Source: Flectonema sp. DT1601
Lineage: Eukaryota; Euglenozoa; Diplonemea; Diplonemida; Diplonemidae
Direction of reading: 5' to 3'
Assembly: GCA_964019425.1 (NCBI GenBank)
Contig: OZ025821.1
Span: forward strand, 15,001-79,000
Length of the DNA: 64,000 nucleotides
This document shows, in pieces, positions 30,911 to 41,910 of this stretch (positions are counted from its first letter, which is position 1; every line of letters starts with the position of its first letter). The position numbers were made by a program, and so were the translations under genes. The notes beneath the pieces were generated by a model that was given only the letters and a program-made list of their open reading frames with translations, had not been told where the DNA came from and did not search any database.

Positions 30911-31732
30911 TTAAAAGTTCCCTCCTGACAGCCAGCTTGGTAGACTCTTCTGCAGACCTGCGGCCTGATCGGCGCCGAAGATAGCTGTGATGTCCTCTGA
31001 TGCCAAGTAGACCCTGACGTCACTTCTCCTAATGTGCGGCGAAAGGCCCAGGTCGCGGATCTCTTGGGATGAATATCTGAATAATGAGAAATCGTTGCTG
31101 TTCTTCAATAAAAACTCAAGCCACATTCCATTGAAAAGCTTCCCAACCACCTCCTCGTACAAGGGGCTGCTCTTTGCTCTGTTGTTGAGGATAACCTGGC
31201 TGACAGAACCCCGGTGCCGATTTGTGATTGGGTCTTCCAGCGCCTCCCGCATTTCTGCAACGAATTGCTCTTCTGCAGGTGTCGCTGATGGGACAATCTC
31301 AATTTGGGACACTGTGAAGGTGAACCAAAGGGGTACCCCTAGGACAAACCTACTGAGATGCACATTCTCCCCTGGGTTACGCAGTGTCCCCAGACGGAAG
31401 TCACTGCACCCACCCATCGTTTCCACTACTAGTTGGGCTTGGAACTCATAGCCTTCTTGTGGTTGAACCACTGCCGTGGTAAATAACACATCCAGAAGTG
31501 AACCCCCGCGAACACCAACAGCGTCTACATCTTCCGCTTCCACCCGCGTCACAGTATGCATTCCTGCGCTGGGAAGAGCACAGGTGATTAGCTGCAAACC
31601 GTTCAGCAGCACACTGCCCATCCCAAGAAGTAATGAGTGGCCCACCACATCCGAGATCGAATCGCCTGCGGATGTGTACCCAACACTTGCCCCGCAGCAT
31701 GTCGACGCCGACCCATTCCCCTTTACCATCAT
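30911..31732 (-). CDS. Unrecognised 273-aa protein
   Basis: Single-exon ORF. I start it at the ATG pair 31732/31729 (MMVKGNGSAS), because the 17 upstream codons are AT-rich and look like leader. The N-terminal half is Gly/Ser/Val-rich and apparently globular (HSLLLGMGSVLLNG). The middle has alternating hydrophobic strands (FVLGVPLWFTFTVSQIEIV). The C-terminal part (from about residue 190) is helical with EVVGKLFNGMWLEFLLKN and a basic segment. No signal peptide or membrane helix is clear. It is on the same strand as the NTPase gene next door (32405-34414), about 670 bp away. Normal composition and length argue that it is real. Confidence 0.5.
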   Translation of the reverse strand: MMVKGNGSASTCCGASVGYTSAGDSISDVVGHSLLLGMGSVLLNGLQLITCALPSAGMHTVTRVEAEDVDAVGVRGGSLLDVLFTTAVVQPQEGYEFQAQLVVETMGGCSDFRLGTLRNPGENVHLSRFVLGVPLWFTFTVSQIEIVPSATPAEEQFVAEMREALEDPITNRHRGSVSQVILNNRAKSSPLYEEVVGKLFNGMWLEFLLKNSNDFSLFRYSSQEIRDLGLSPHIRRSDVRVYLASEDITAIFGADQAAGLQKSLPSWLSGGNF

Positions 31733-32404
31733 ATAAATATATTTTCCTTTTTGGTTTGAAATGACTTTGAATCTGAAATACATCCAAAAGACCTACCACA
31801 AAATAATTTGACAGCCAAGGAAAAAACAAAAAGAAGAGGAGAAAGGGGGTTGGGGGAAAGAAAAAAAAACAACACACAAAAGCCAATGACTGGCCCCGAT
31901 GATGCAGGCAAAACACACACACTAAACCGTTTAGCTATATTGTTAGTATTAACTATTAATTGCACCGTGGAATACGCAGGTAGTTTCAGGCTTTAATCCT
32001 ATCCTGCTTGTCTCCCTTAGGGGAAAGTGCGCTTATACCTGTACAGCCACGACTCTCAGTTTTCCGTAGTGGAGCCCCCTCGCGGAACTCCCTATATAGT
32101 GCACTATGCTTATCTCTATTGCTATAAAACTTGTCCCTTGGGCTATATAGGAAAAGCAGCAAAGAACTCAACATGGAAAAGGCCGTTAAAACAGTGGGTG
32201 GAATGAATAAATGGTTTCTTTAAATCACAGTATTAAACCTTCTATTCTTCAAAAAAGGAACATAGAGCGAAGGAATTCTACTTGTGTTGGCACATCGTTG
32301 ACACACATAACGATAACCAAAACAAATTGTGTTTCCACATAGTCAAATGGTTGAAAAGAAAGGATGGAAGAACGGGAAGAACAAAAGAGGTTAGAAGCGG
32401 CAGA
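31733..32404. other. Intergenic
   Basis: AT-rich with purine runs (31818-31870); no supported gene. It probably holds the 3' end of the upstream NTPase transcript and the promoter of the 273-aa gene. Confidence 0.4.
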
Positions 32405-34414
32405 TTAGAACATTCTCAAAAGAACTCGCGGGATCCGAGAAGGTAGTTTAGCAGCTGACACCCATGGGCGATGTCTCAGCATCGCCCCAGAAAGGGGGGA
32501 TTCCGGTGTTTCCTTCCCAAGGTGCAACCGCAGTGTCCCCAACGGAGCGGTGAACTTGTCCAGGGCGTCTTTCGGAAAATGAATACAGTCAGTCTTGTAT
32601 GTCCCAGGAATGGAGGGATGGCTAGCGTAGTACACAGCAAACCAGGGGATCTTCTTCTTGTTGAGTACTCTTACCCTAGGGGATGTCTTGAGCTTCCCTT
32701 GCCAATTGGGCCAATCAACCGACTGTGTAGTATATTTGATCTGGCACACTTCTGCTGTGAGGACTGACTTTCCATTGATCAGGCGAAAGTGGGGTGTGAT
32801 GTACTCGATTCCCTTTTCGTTGGAGAGATCGGAGTAGAGAGTGTGCCCATCTCTGAATGCATTCCAATCACCGTCAGCAAGCTCTGTAAACTTCGAAACA
32901 TGTCTGACTAAGTTTGGAGAAGTCTCATTAAATTTGATCAGCAACTCATCGCAAGCCTCAAGCCCTTTGCATTTACGATCGGTAGCTTTTGTTGCAGGAC
33001 TGACAGTTGAGTGGTTGAAGAATTCATAGATCTGTGGCTCAATCTCCAGATGATGGTATGCCAACTTTCGGACAATTGCATAGTGCATCAAGATTTCCTC
33101 AACCCGCTTCCCTTGTCCCGTCATCATCTGATCGTCGCTATCATAGCAGCCTGCAATGTGGTGCGACATGAGAGAACTCAACTTCTTACTACTCGACCAC
33201 TCAGCGAGCATCAGTGGGAAAAATATCTCACGGAAATACTCACCCCGAACAGGTTGGAGAAGTCCTGCATCACGCATGGTTTGCCTCCATTCTGCAGTGA
33301 GTTCTTGGGCGAACCAAGTGGAAACAATGTCCATCGGAGTGTGACCCTGAATTGTACTTGTTACGTTGCACCATTTAAGAATCGTCGATCGGGCTTTGGC
33401 AATATCGCTATCATACACTTCTTGACCCTCCTTTACAAGGTAGTCTCTTGCGTTCACGACACCTTCAAACAAAGCCCGTGGATTCCCACCACATTGGTTA
33501 ATCAGGTTTTGAATCCGTCCATCTTTCTTTGCAGCATTTCTGATGTCAGCAGGGAGGAGATCGAACGCTTTAGCCTGTGGCAAGTTATGGAGGCGGATTG
33601 TCAAGACAGGGCGACCTGAACCAATTTGCACTCCCGAAAAGAAAGATTCAGTCAGTGCGGACATGATGAAAACAACAGGACCTCCATATTCATCAGGAAA
33701 TCTAATGGAAGCACCCTGCAGCTGCACAAGATTGACCAGCACTCTGCCAGCTGCTTCCTCCAGCATTGCGAATTCATCAACACCAATGACCAGCGTGCCT
33801 GGGGTTGTTTGCCCAAGCTTTTTCCGGAGGAGGAACACAGCAGTTTCCATGCTTCCAATCCTTTGAACATCTTCTTCACACATTCCGTTGTACCTTAAGA
33901 TGTGGCGACCGAACGCAGTGCCTGCATTAAAATTTAGCTTCTTGTAATCACCTCTGAACTTGCTAACCCAGTCACCAGATTCATTGAAGGAAGATGTCAC
34001 AGCCCTTGCCTTTGGGTCAGCTGTCTGGATCCACCCTGGCTTCCCATCGAATCCGACCATTGCTCGCATGACCGCTGTTTTGCCCGTCCCTTTCACTCCA
34101 TACGAAGTCAGCAACTTTGATTTATCGTCTTGAGTCCAATAGGCATAGTCCTCCTGCACCACCCTCATAGTGTAGTCAAGGATTTTTTCTTTTGCACTTT
34201 CGCGACAAATCAACTCTTGTTTATAAGGAACGAACTTTAGGTGTTCCCATCTCTTCAAGATCGCATTTCCTTCTTCACTATCACACTCTAACAAATATTC
34301 CACTTTGTGACCACCCTGTTTTAGTGTTGGGCTTAGATTATATTGTTTTTGACTGAACAGGAAGAAATGGGTTCCGACAGTTTCGAGTGTGGAAGTCCTT
34401 CGAGAAGTTTGCAC
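32405..34414 (-). CDS. P-loop NTPase with nuclease-like C-terminus, second family, copy A
   Basis: An open frame of 669 codons whose real 5' end is uncertain: it opens on GTG and probably depends on splicing. An NTPase core has Walker A GVKGTGKTAV (about 106-115), Walker B TLVIGVDEF (about 207-215), then FIMSALTESFF and CGGNPRALFEG, a sensor-2-like block common to STAND and Crinkler/RHS ATPases. The C-terminal part has hydrophobic strands ending in VLTAEVCQIKY, which could be the Q-x-K strand of a PD-(D/E)XK fold. It differs in sequence from the array family but shares the layout. Relative to copy B it carries a 2-bp difference near 34388 that changes the upstream frame, so its N-terminus may be broken. 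Function unknown. Confidence 0.65.
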   Translation of the reverse strand: MQTSRRTSTLETVGTHFFLFSQKQYNLSPTLKQGGHKVEYLLECDSEEGNAILKRWEHLKFVPYKQELICRESAKEKILDYTMRVVQEDYAYWTQDDKSKLLTSYGVKGTGKTAVMRAMVGFDGKPGWIQTADPKARAVTSSFNESGDWVSKFRGDYKKLNFNAGTAFGRHILRYNGMCEEDVQRIGSMETAVFLLRKKLGQTTPGTLVIGVDEFAMLEEAAGRVLVNLVQLQGASIRFPDEYGGPVVFIMSALTESFFSGVQIGSGRPVLTIRLHNLPQAKAFDLLPADIRNAAKKDGRIQNLINQCGGNPRALFEGVVNARDYLVKEGQEVYDSDIAKARSTILKWCNVTSTIQGHTPMDIVSTWFAQELTAEWRQTMRDAGLLQPVRGEYFREIFFPLMLAEWSSSKKLSSLMSHHIAGCYDSDDQMMTGQGKRVEEILMHYAIVRKLAYHHLEIEPQIYEFFNHSTVSPATKATDRKCKGLEACDELLIKFNETSPNLVRHVSKFTELADGDWNAFRDGHTLYSDLSNEKGIEYITPHFRLINGKSVLTAEVCQIKYTTQSVDWPNWQGKLKTSPRVRVLNKKKIPWFAVYYASHPSIPGTYKTDCIHFPKDALDKFTAPLGTLRLHLGKETPESPLSGAMLRHRPWVSAAKLPSRIPRVLLRMF

Positions 34415-35460
34415 TGAAATGTGTCAAAGAAAAGTATATGAGCCGATCGCTCACCAGACAGCCACGAATTCGTAGCCATTGCTTTCAAGCAATTTCTAAA
34501 TGTGCGATACTCACAACCACTCGATTGTAAGAGAACTTAGTCTTTGTCAATAGCCGTATATATATATACTGGTTTTTACCCCCGTCCGTAATGGGTTAAA
34601 GAAAAAGTAAACTGCATACCCCAGTAAGGCTATTCAACATATCCCTGTAATCTTTCACTTCTGCCTGTAATTAGCTTTCTATTACTGTATGCACCTGACA
34701 AAGAAGAATGAAATGTAAGTAAGATAAATTAACACGCATAATAACACTATCGAGGTCACTACAAAAGAAGTATCTACACTGTAAAAGGGTTGCAGATTAC
34801 TTCTGCGCAGGCGTTGTGCCAGGCCCAATTCAATTCGACGGGACACCGGCGGGGGAAGGGAGGGAGGACTTGGATAAATAAATCAAGGAAGGGAGGGTGG
34901 GCTTAAGAATTATTGAGTAAAGGGCACGAAAAATCTGATAAAAGAGTGAACACTTTAAATTTTATTTTCAATAATGCATATCTTGTAAACTTGTTATAAA
35001 TAAAAAGCTCTTTTTATTTTTTCTTTTATTTCTTTTTAGTCAACCCCCTCAGCAGACCTTTCACCCACCCGCTACAGTGGGCGCCATTTAGGTGTGGTCT
35101 TTAGCTTCTTTCAACATACCCCAGAGGGACTTTTGGTCCGTGAAGAGGGTCCTGGCCAACGACCTGGCTCCCTGTTCCTACTCTCCTTTTTTTAATTTTT
35201 TCTTTTTTTTTTAAATGCTGGGAAGACACCAAATACAGTAATTCTTTCAAATTCGTACTTAGGAGTAAGAAAAAGTGGGCAGAGTCTGATAAAGAGAAAA
35301 AAATTGATATCATGAAAAATTCACACTAAAAATAAGAATACTTTAAATGAAAATTATCGCAGACATTGTTATTTTTATTTTCTCTCGGTGCAGTGTTGGT
35401 GGCAAATTACCTAAATGGAATTTCGATTCTTTTACTTTTCTTTCTCTGCTAGAATTCTAT
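34415..35460. other. Intergenic, LINE-tail-like motif
   Basis: No gene. At 34870-34893 is GACTTGGATAAATAAATCAAGG, which recurs at 43248-43270 and resembles a LINE 3' tail with an AAAT-type repeat. A remnant of retroelement segment B (GTTGGTGGCAAATTACCTAAATG) lies at about 35394-35417. Confidence 0.4.
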
Positions 35461-35469
35461 CTGAGAAAA

Positions 35470-35690
35470 CTGGTAGTCTTAAAAAATGTAAGCCAGAATG
35501 ATGTCCATTAATGTCACCAGCAATCAATGTGCCGAGCTCTGATTTAAACTTCCAGGTTGTTGCCTTGATTTCAGACGGGTGGTGCTGTCTCTTCTGTATG
35601 TTGAATAGCCTTAGATGGTGAGATGTTTTTCTTCAGACAGCCACGTTTCCTGCAGTAGTACTACTTCAGGCTTTTCTTATAGTACTAAAA
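35470..35690 (-). pseudogene. Decayed LINE endonuclease fragment
   Basis: On the minus strand, two blocks of an apurinic-type LINE endonuclease are readable: EVVLLQETWLSEEKHLTI, then after a stop GYSTYRRD, and 60 bases later LIAGDINGHHSG. They match the LQETW and GDFNAH motifs of the LINE at 48874. The middle of the domain is missing and there is a stop, so it is a dead 5' fragment. Confidence 0.6.
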
Positions 35691-36073
35691 AAGGCAAAAA
35701 AGCGCCACCCCCCAAAATTATATTTATATTAAAAGCGCCCTACACGCCCTCCAAATTGAAGGGCACTTCCATCTATGTTTAATAAATGAATAAAATGTGC
35801 TGCTTCCATTTATTTTCCTTTTTTTAAACCTTGGGGTGTGTGGATGCTGGCAAGCAAACACAAAGAAAGATCTACAGACTAATAGGATACCATAGATGAT
35901 TATTGAACATTATCCTAAAGAAAACATGACATCATCAGGTGGCACACAAATAACATGATGTGGTTTACTCAGATAAAAATAGTTTTTTTTAAAAGCAGTC
36001 CAGGCTTTTTTCAAAGGTGGGTATGGGAGTGTGGAAGGGAACGGGAAGAACAAAAGAGGTTAGAAGCGGCAGA
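35691..36073. other. Intergenic
   Basis: AT-rich, no supported gene; from about 36030 the sequence enters the copied 3' flank shared with 32370-32404. Confidence 0.4.
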
Positions 36074-38203
36074 TTAGAACATTCTCAAAAGAACTCGCGG
36101 GATCCGAGAAGGTAGTATAGCAGCTGACACCCATGGGCGATGTCTCAGCATCGCCCCAGAAAGGGGGGATTCCGGTGTTTCCTTCCCAAGGTGCAACCGC
36201 AGTGTCCCTAACGGAGCGGTGAACTTGTCCAGGGCGTCTTTCGGAAAATGAATACAGTCAGTCTTGTATGTCTGGGGAATGGAATGGCTAGCGTAGTACA
36301 CAGCAAACCAGGGGATCTTCTTCTTGTTGAGTACTCTTACCCTAGGGGATGTCTTGAGCTTCCCTTGCCAATTGGGCCAATCAACTGACTGTGTAGTATA
36401 TTTGATCTGGCACACTTCTGCTGTGAGGACTGACTTTCCATTGATCAGGCGAAAGTGGGGTGTGATGTACTCGATTCCCTTTTCGTTGGAGAGATCGGAG
36501 TAGAGAGTGTGCCCATCTCTGAATGCATTCCAATCACCGTCAGCAAGCTCCGTAAACTTTGAAACATGTCTGACTAAGTTTGGAGAAGTTTCATTAAATT
36601 TGATCAGCAAGCGAGCGTTAGTCGAAAGCTCTTTACATTTACGATCGGTAGCTTTTGTTGCAGGACTGACAGTTGAGTGGTTGAAGAAAACACCGATCAG
36701 TGAATCCATCTTCAGATGATGGTATGCCAACTTCCGGACAACTGCATAGTGCATCAAGATTTCCTCAACCCGCTTCCCTTGTCCCGTCATCATCTGATCG
36801 TCGCTGTCATAGCAGCCTGCAATGTGGTGCGACATGAGAGAACTCAACTTCTTACTACTCGACCACTCAGCGAGCATCAGTGGGAAAAATATCTCACGGA
36901 AATACTCACCCCGAACAGGTTGGAGAAGTCCTGCATCACGCATGGTTTGCCTCCATTCTGCAGTGAGTTCTTGGGCGAACCAAGTGGAAACAATGTCCAT
37001 CGGAGTGTGACCCTGAATTGTACTTGTTACGTTGCACCATTTAAGAATCGTCGATCGGGCTTTGGCAATATCGCTATCATACACTTCTTGACCCTCCTTT
37101 ACAAGGTAGTCTCTTGCGTTCACGACACCTTCAAACAAAGCCCGTGGATTCCCACCACATTGGTTAATCAGGTTTTGAATCCGTCCATCTTTCTTTGCAG
37201 CATTTCTGATGTCAGCAGGGAGGAGATCGAACGCTTTAGCCTGTGGCAAGTTATGGAGGCGGATTGTCAAGACAGGGCGACCTGAACCAATTTGCACTCC
37301 CGAAAAGAAAGATTCAGTCAGTGCGGACATGATGAAAACAACAGGACCTCCATATTCATCAGGAAATCTAATGGAAGCACCCTGCAGCTGCACAAGATTG
37401 ACCAGCACTCTGCCAGCTGCTTCCTCCAGCATTGCGAATTCATCAACACCAATGACCAGCGTGCCTGGGGTTGTTTGCCCAAGCTTTTTCCGGAGGAGGA
37501 ACACAGCAGTTTCCATGCTTCCAATCCTTTGAACATCTTCTTCACACATTCCGTTGTACCTTAAGATGTGGCGACCGAACGCAGTGCCTGCATTAAAATT
37601 TAGCTTCTTGTAATCACCTCTGAACTTGCTAACCCAGTCACCAGATTCATTGAAGGAAGATGTCACAGCCCTTGCCTTTGGGTCAGCTGTCTGGATCCAC
37701 CCTGGCTTCCCATCGAATCCGACCATTGCTCGCATGACCGCTGTTTTGCCCGTCCCTTTCACTCCATACGAAGTCAGCAACTTTGATTTATCGTCTTGAG
37801 TCCAATAGGCATAGTCCTCCTGCACCACCCTCATAGTGTAGTCAAGGATTTTTTCTTTTGCACTTTCGCGACAAATCAACTCTTGTTTATAAGGAACGAA
37901 CTTTAGGTGTTCCCATCTCTTCAAGATCGCATTTCCTTCTTCACTATCACACTCTAACAAATATTCCACTTTGTGACCACCCTGTTTTAGTGTTGGGCTT
38001 AGATAATATTGTTTTTGACTGGACAGGTAGAAATAGGTTCCGACAGTTTCGAGTGGAAGTCTTTCGAGAAGTTTGCATTGAAATGTGCCAAAGAAAAGTA
38101 AATGAGCCGATCGCTCACCAGACAACCACGAATTCGTAGCCATTGCTTTCAAGCAATTTCTAAATGTGCGATAATCACGCTTAACCGTATGAGAAACAAT
38201 CAA
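36074..38203 (-). CDS. P-loop NTPase with nuclease-like C-terminus, second family, copy B
   Basis: 709-codon open frame, nearly identical to copy A over about 2.1 kb, with the same GVKGTGKTAV, TLVIGVDEF, CGGNPRAL and VLTAEVCQIKY blocks. Unlike copy A the frame runs cleanly upstream through LERLPLETVG, so this copy looks intact. The frame opens without an ATG at its left limit and is probably the main exon of a spliced gene whose first exon is the coiled-coil ORF at 38299-38565. Differences from copy A are clustered: residues in MDSLIGVFFNH and KELSTNARLLIKF replace IEPQIYEFFNH and KGLEACDELLIKF, while long flanking stretches are identical. Confidence 0.65.
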   Translation of the reverse strand: MIVSHTVKRDYRTFRNCLKAMATNSWLSGERSAHLLFFGTFQCKLLERLPLETVGTYFYLSSQKQYYLSPTLKQGGHKVEYLLECDSEEGNAILKRWEHLKFVPYKQELICRESAKEKILDYTMRVVQEDYAYWTQDDKSKLLTSYGVKGTGKTAVMRAMVGFDGKPGWIQTADPKARAVTSSFNESGDWVSKFRGDYKKLNFNAGTAFGRHILRYNGMCEEDVQRIGSMETAVFLLRKKLGQTTPGTLVIGVDEFAMLEEAAGRVLVNLVQLQGASIRFPDEYGGPVVFIMSALTESFFSGVQIGSGRPVLTIRLHNLPQAKAFDLLPADIRNAAKKDGRIQNLINQCGGNPRALFEGVVNARDYLVKEGQEVYDSDIAKARSTILKWCNVTSTIQGHTPMDIVSTWFAQELTAEWRQTMRDAGLLQPVRGEYFREIFFPLMLAEWSSSKKLSSLMSHHIAGCYDSDDQMMTGQGKRVEEILMHYAVVRKLAYHHLKMDSLIGVFFNHSTVSPATKATDRKCKELSTNARLLIKFNETSPNLVRHVSKFTELADGDWNAFRDGHTLYSDLSNEKGIEYITPHFRLINGKSVLTAEVCQIKYTTQSVDWPNWQGKLKTSPRVRVLNKKKIPWFAVYYASHSIPQTYKTDCIHFPKDALDKFTAPLGTLRLHLGKETPESPLSGAMLRHRPWVSAAILPSRIPRVLLRMF

Positions 38204-38298
38204 TCCCAGGGCTGTACGGTGACCAAAACAGAAAAAGGTCGGACCCGTTCAGACGGGTTTACCGAAATGCGTTACAAATAAAAAAGTAAAAGGTATAC

Positions 38299-38565
38299 CT
38301 CAGAAGTATTCAACAAGTCAAGCAGCTTGTTTTTATCCTGCTTCAGTTCCTCTAATGCTCTGAACTTCTCCTTTGCAAGCTCTTCATCGTCTGTCAAATC
38401 GGCTTCGGCTTTCTTTCGCAGTCTAATTCGAAGTGCATCGATATCAATATCTATTTGATTAGCAATCTTCTTAATTTCGTTCTCTTTTTCGTTTATCTTC
38501 TCGCAGGTCTCGTCCAATTGTCTTCCATACTCAGCAGGCTGAACACCTTGAGTTGAGGTGGACAT
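38299..38565 (-). CDS. Coiled-coil first exon, probably of NTPase copy B
   Basis: ATG 38565 opens an 89-codon stretch (MSTSTQGVQPAEYGR...) dense in Lys/Glu heptads (INEKENEIKKIANQI, EELKQDKNKLLDLL) that ends at a good donor, GAG|GTATAC (38298). About 100-130 nt further on begins the open frame of NTPase copy B on the same strand. A coiled coil ahead of an NTPase matches the layout of the array family. I could not find an acceptor in the right phase, so the link is inference; the exon might belong to another transcript. Confidence 0.4.
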
Positions 38566-40305
38566 TTTTGTTTTGTGCTAGAGGTTATCCTGTGGGAAAA
38601 TAGATTGCGATATTTGGTTGAGAAATGACACGGCTGAAGAAATACACTAATACCACGCAGAAGCTTTTTTTTAGGGCAGTGTCCCATAATGGACTGCGAT
38701 TATCTGTGAGGGAAATGATATTCATAACTAACTAACAACAACCAACTTATTCGAGACCGCCTTGCTAAAGCTTTAAGTCATTTCTGTTCTGCGGTGAGTT
38801 CTTTCTTGTTCTAGCAGATAAATAAACACATCTATTAACCTGTGTGTAGTCTATTGGGGTAAGAAGCCGTGTAAATCTGAGGGTCACGCTTTCTGGGATC
38901 ACGTATCACTAATGCAAACATGAGAGCTTTTTTTAAGGCTGCCTTAAATTATCAAGAGCGCAGTACTAGCTGGCTACTTTCATTGGAAGCTCGCCATGAA
39001 CTTCTGGACGGAATCGACATCACATTTTATTTGTTTCCGTGGGAAAGACAGCGAAAGTACGTACAGATATGTCATCTCAGTCTTTGTCATGTTGTACATC
39101 AGGAAATCCTGATAACAAGTATTCCGTCTCTGAAAGGGCCTGTTAAAGGAAATAAGAAATTAATCAACGTAACTCGTTACTCATAAGACATGCGAGGACG
39201 TCTTGTGGGATGTCGAGACAAGTAGTGAATCCCAGGCGGGAATGTGACCCCGCAAGTATCACTTGGAAGCGTATCTCCCTTTCTTTGTATTGATAACTTA
39301 AAACTAACACTGCAGAATTAATTGTCTACTTCGGTCGTGTTGCGTGTTTGAATTTGTAAAAACACAACAACTGTATTGTATTAACATAACGTTGAAACTG
39401 AGGGGGGTTAACTGTTCGAGTTTGTACGTAAAATACAAATGTATTGTATCATAAACAACATAACGATAATTTAACATTAGTTCTGAGATACAGTTGACTA
39501 AAGGTAATGTTAGTGTAGGTATACACTCTGCGATTGACGTAAATACTTTACATTATAATAAATGTTTCTAACTTAGCTGCATCCACATCTCTTTTTCCGT
39601 GTTGTCATTCAGTGCAGTACGGAATCTGTAAAACACAACAACTGTATTGTATTAACATAACGTTGAAACTGAGGGGAGATGATTGTTTGGTTTGTGTAAG
39701 ACGTTAAATTGGTTTTAATAATTACATAAAAATGACAATTTAACAATTCGTTGCTAAAGATACAGTGCACTCCCCGTTAAGTAACCCTAAGCAATTCATA
39801 TTAAAGTATGCTATGCTGTAGAGGCAAGTCAGTCAACTGAGAGGAAATAATCAAAAAATAACTAATGTTTGCCACTAAAGAGATGCCCACCTCAGTACCA
39901 AAAGAGGGGACGAAATCCAAAAGCAACAAAATTGTGCCGTTGTTCCCTATTTATTATTGTTGAAATTATTTATTTATTTTTTTCATTCTTTTTTTTTTTT
40001 TTTTTTTTTTTTTTTCCATTTCATAATTTTATTTATTTTTTTTTTTTTAGTTCCCCTTCAGAGGGTAGAACAAGACAGTTCCGCTTAGTTCCAATCGGGT
40101 GGTAACTTTTTTTTTTTTTTTTTTTCCCCCTTACCTCATCACGCCTTGATAAATATAACAAGATTGACTACTGTAAGAAACTGTTGTGGGTTTGAGACCA
40201 GAGAAACAAAAAAAGAAAGTAAACCACAAAGAATAACAACAACAAGAACCAATAATCAGTTCAATTAAGCTAACTAGAACCCAACAGCCCATAACACCAT
40301 ACCAG

Positions 40306-40336
<31 letters not shown>

Positions 40337-41910
40337 TCTATTTCTTAGTTACTCTAAAAAGATAAGAAGACAAACAACGCGGGAGAGAGACGGGAGGGGA
40401 AATAATAACAAAGGTCAGCGACCCGTCAAAAGGATGTTGAGCAACACAAATAGGCCTTACAGATAGGCGTTGTGTCTACAACAACACAACCAGTCAGTTT
40501 TAATGATATAAATGAAAATTAATTTTTTCCATTTCCCTCATCAAAATGTGTACTAAGTGAGAGACTAGATAGGTATTTATTAATCAAAAAAAAAAAAAAA
40601 AAAAAAATTATATCAAAAAAAATTTGTAGGACAACGTTGGTTTTTCAGGCTAAAATTAAAAAAACTTTCTTCGGACTATTCCCCTTACTCAGACTAGTTA
40701 GTGTTAACAAGCCCAGAACTGACTGCGGGGGGATAACCCGCACTGTAGTAGAGGACTCCAATCACGGAGATTGTGTTTTTATAGCTTCGACTGAAATGAT
40801 CAACTCCCAGCTGTCCACCTTGTCCGGAGACTAACAGGTTAGTAATGATAATTATCAGTCAATCAAAAAAAAAAGCAAAATTTCGTAGGACAACAAACAA
40901 GTTGGTTTCGGGTTAAGATTAAAACAATCTTTCTTCGGACCATTCCCCCTACCCAGCCTTCTTCAGAGACTAACAGGATAGTTAGTTGGGTCCTCAAAGG
41001 AGAGGAACAGTTGTTTATTTTTTTTTGTTTTTTGTTTTTTTGAACCCTTCAGTCACTTAACACAGAAAAAAAAAAAAAAAAAAGAAAAAAAAAAGACTCC
41101 TACTTCTGTCTGAGGTAGGAATACTTTTTAGAAAAGAAAAAAAAAAAGAAATTTGAAAAAGAAAGAAAAGTAACAATATAATATCTAATACTAAACATAA
41201 CCGGCGGCAGGGAAGGAGGGGGAGGGTTTTCGGGGGAAATAGGGACAAGAAAAAAGAGGCGGAAATACTTTTTTTTTAATTTCCTTAAGAAATAAATACC
41301 TCTCTAAACAGAAACAGAAACTTGCAGGCGGTATTCGTATCAAAAAAAAGAAAGAAAAAACCCAATCAACTTGGACCCTACAGGCGATTCATCATGTGCT
41401 TTGCACATTAACAAAATAGATACGGCACCTCTTTTCCCACTAACAATCTGGTCACAGACAACAGTTTGCCTGTGTTTGCTTTAGAAAAAATAAAAAAATA
41501 AAAAAGTTTTTTTTTTTTTTTTAAATTCAAAGCTTACCAAAGCAAACCAATCCGAAGAAACAAAAATAAAAAACAAAAAAGAAAACAAACAACAGGTTTA
41601 TCTAACTAGCTTGCTGAAAGCCTAATGGATAGTTATTTCGGAAACGTGAACATGAATAAAGTTGACTACAATAAAATTAAAATGGGATTCACAAAAAAAA
41701 AAAAAAAAAATTACCAAATCTAATCCTGATGACTTAGAAACCTAAAAAAAAAAAAAAAAAATACTTTGTTTGGTTCCTATTCTCTGGAATTGCAAAAAAA
41801 AAAAAAAAAAAAAAAGGTTAAACAGGGGAAACAAAAAAAAAAAAAAAAAAAAAAGAAACCTCTACTTGCAATCAGGTGGAAGGAATGCTGAACATGTTCT
41901 TTCTCTCAGC
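38566..41910. other. Gene-poor, homopolymer-rich region
   Basis: No convincing gene in 3.3 kb. An 88-codon plus-strand ORF at 38920-39186 lacks any family signal. There are many A and T runs of 15-24 (39990, 40110, 40310, 40590, 41068, 41800). Short duplications: 39352-39405 with 39624-39676 (CAACAACTGTATTGTATTAA core, again near 43480), and 40612-40690 with 40865-40960 (TTTCTTCGGAC core). The part at 39225-39340 resembles 46340-46430, a shared old repeat. Confidence 0.5.

Noticed and set aside
38920-39186. 88-aa plus-strand ORF
   Set aside because: No domain, neighbours or start context to support it, and it lies in a gene-poor repeat-rich stretch.
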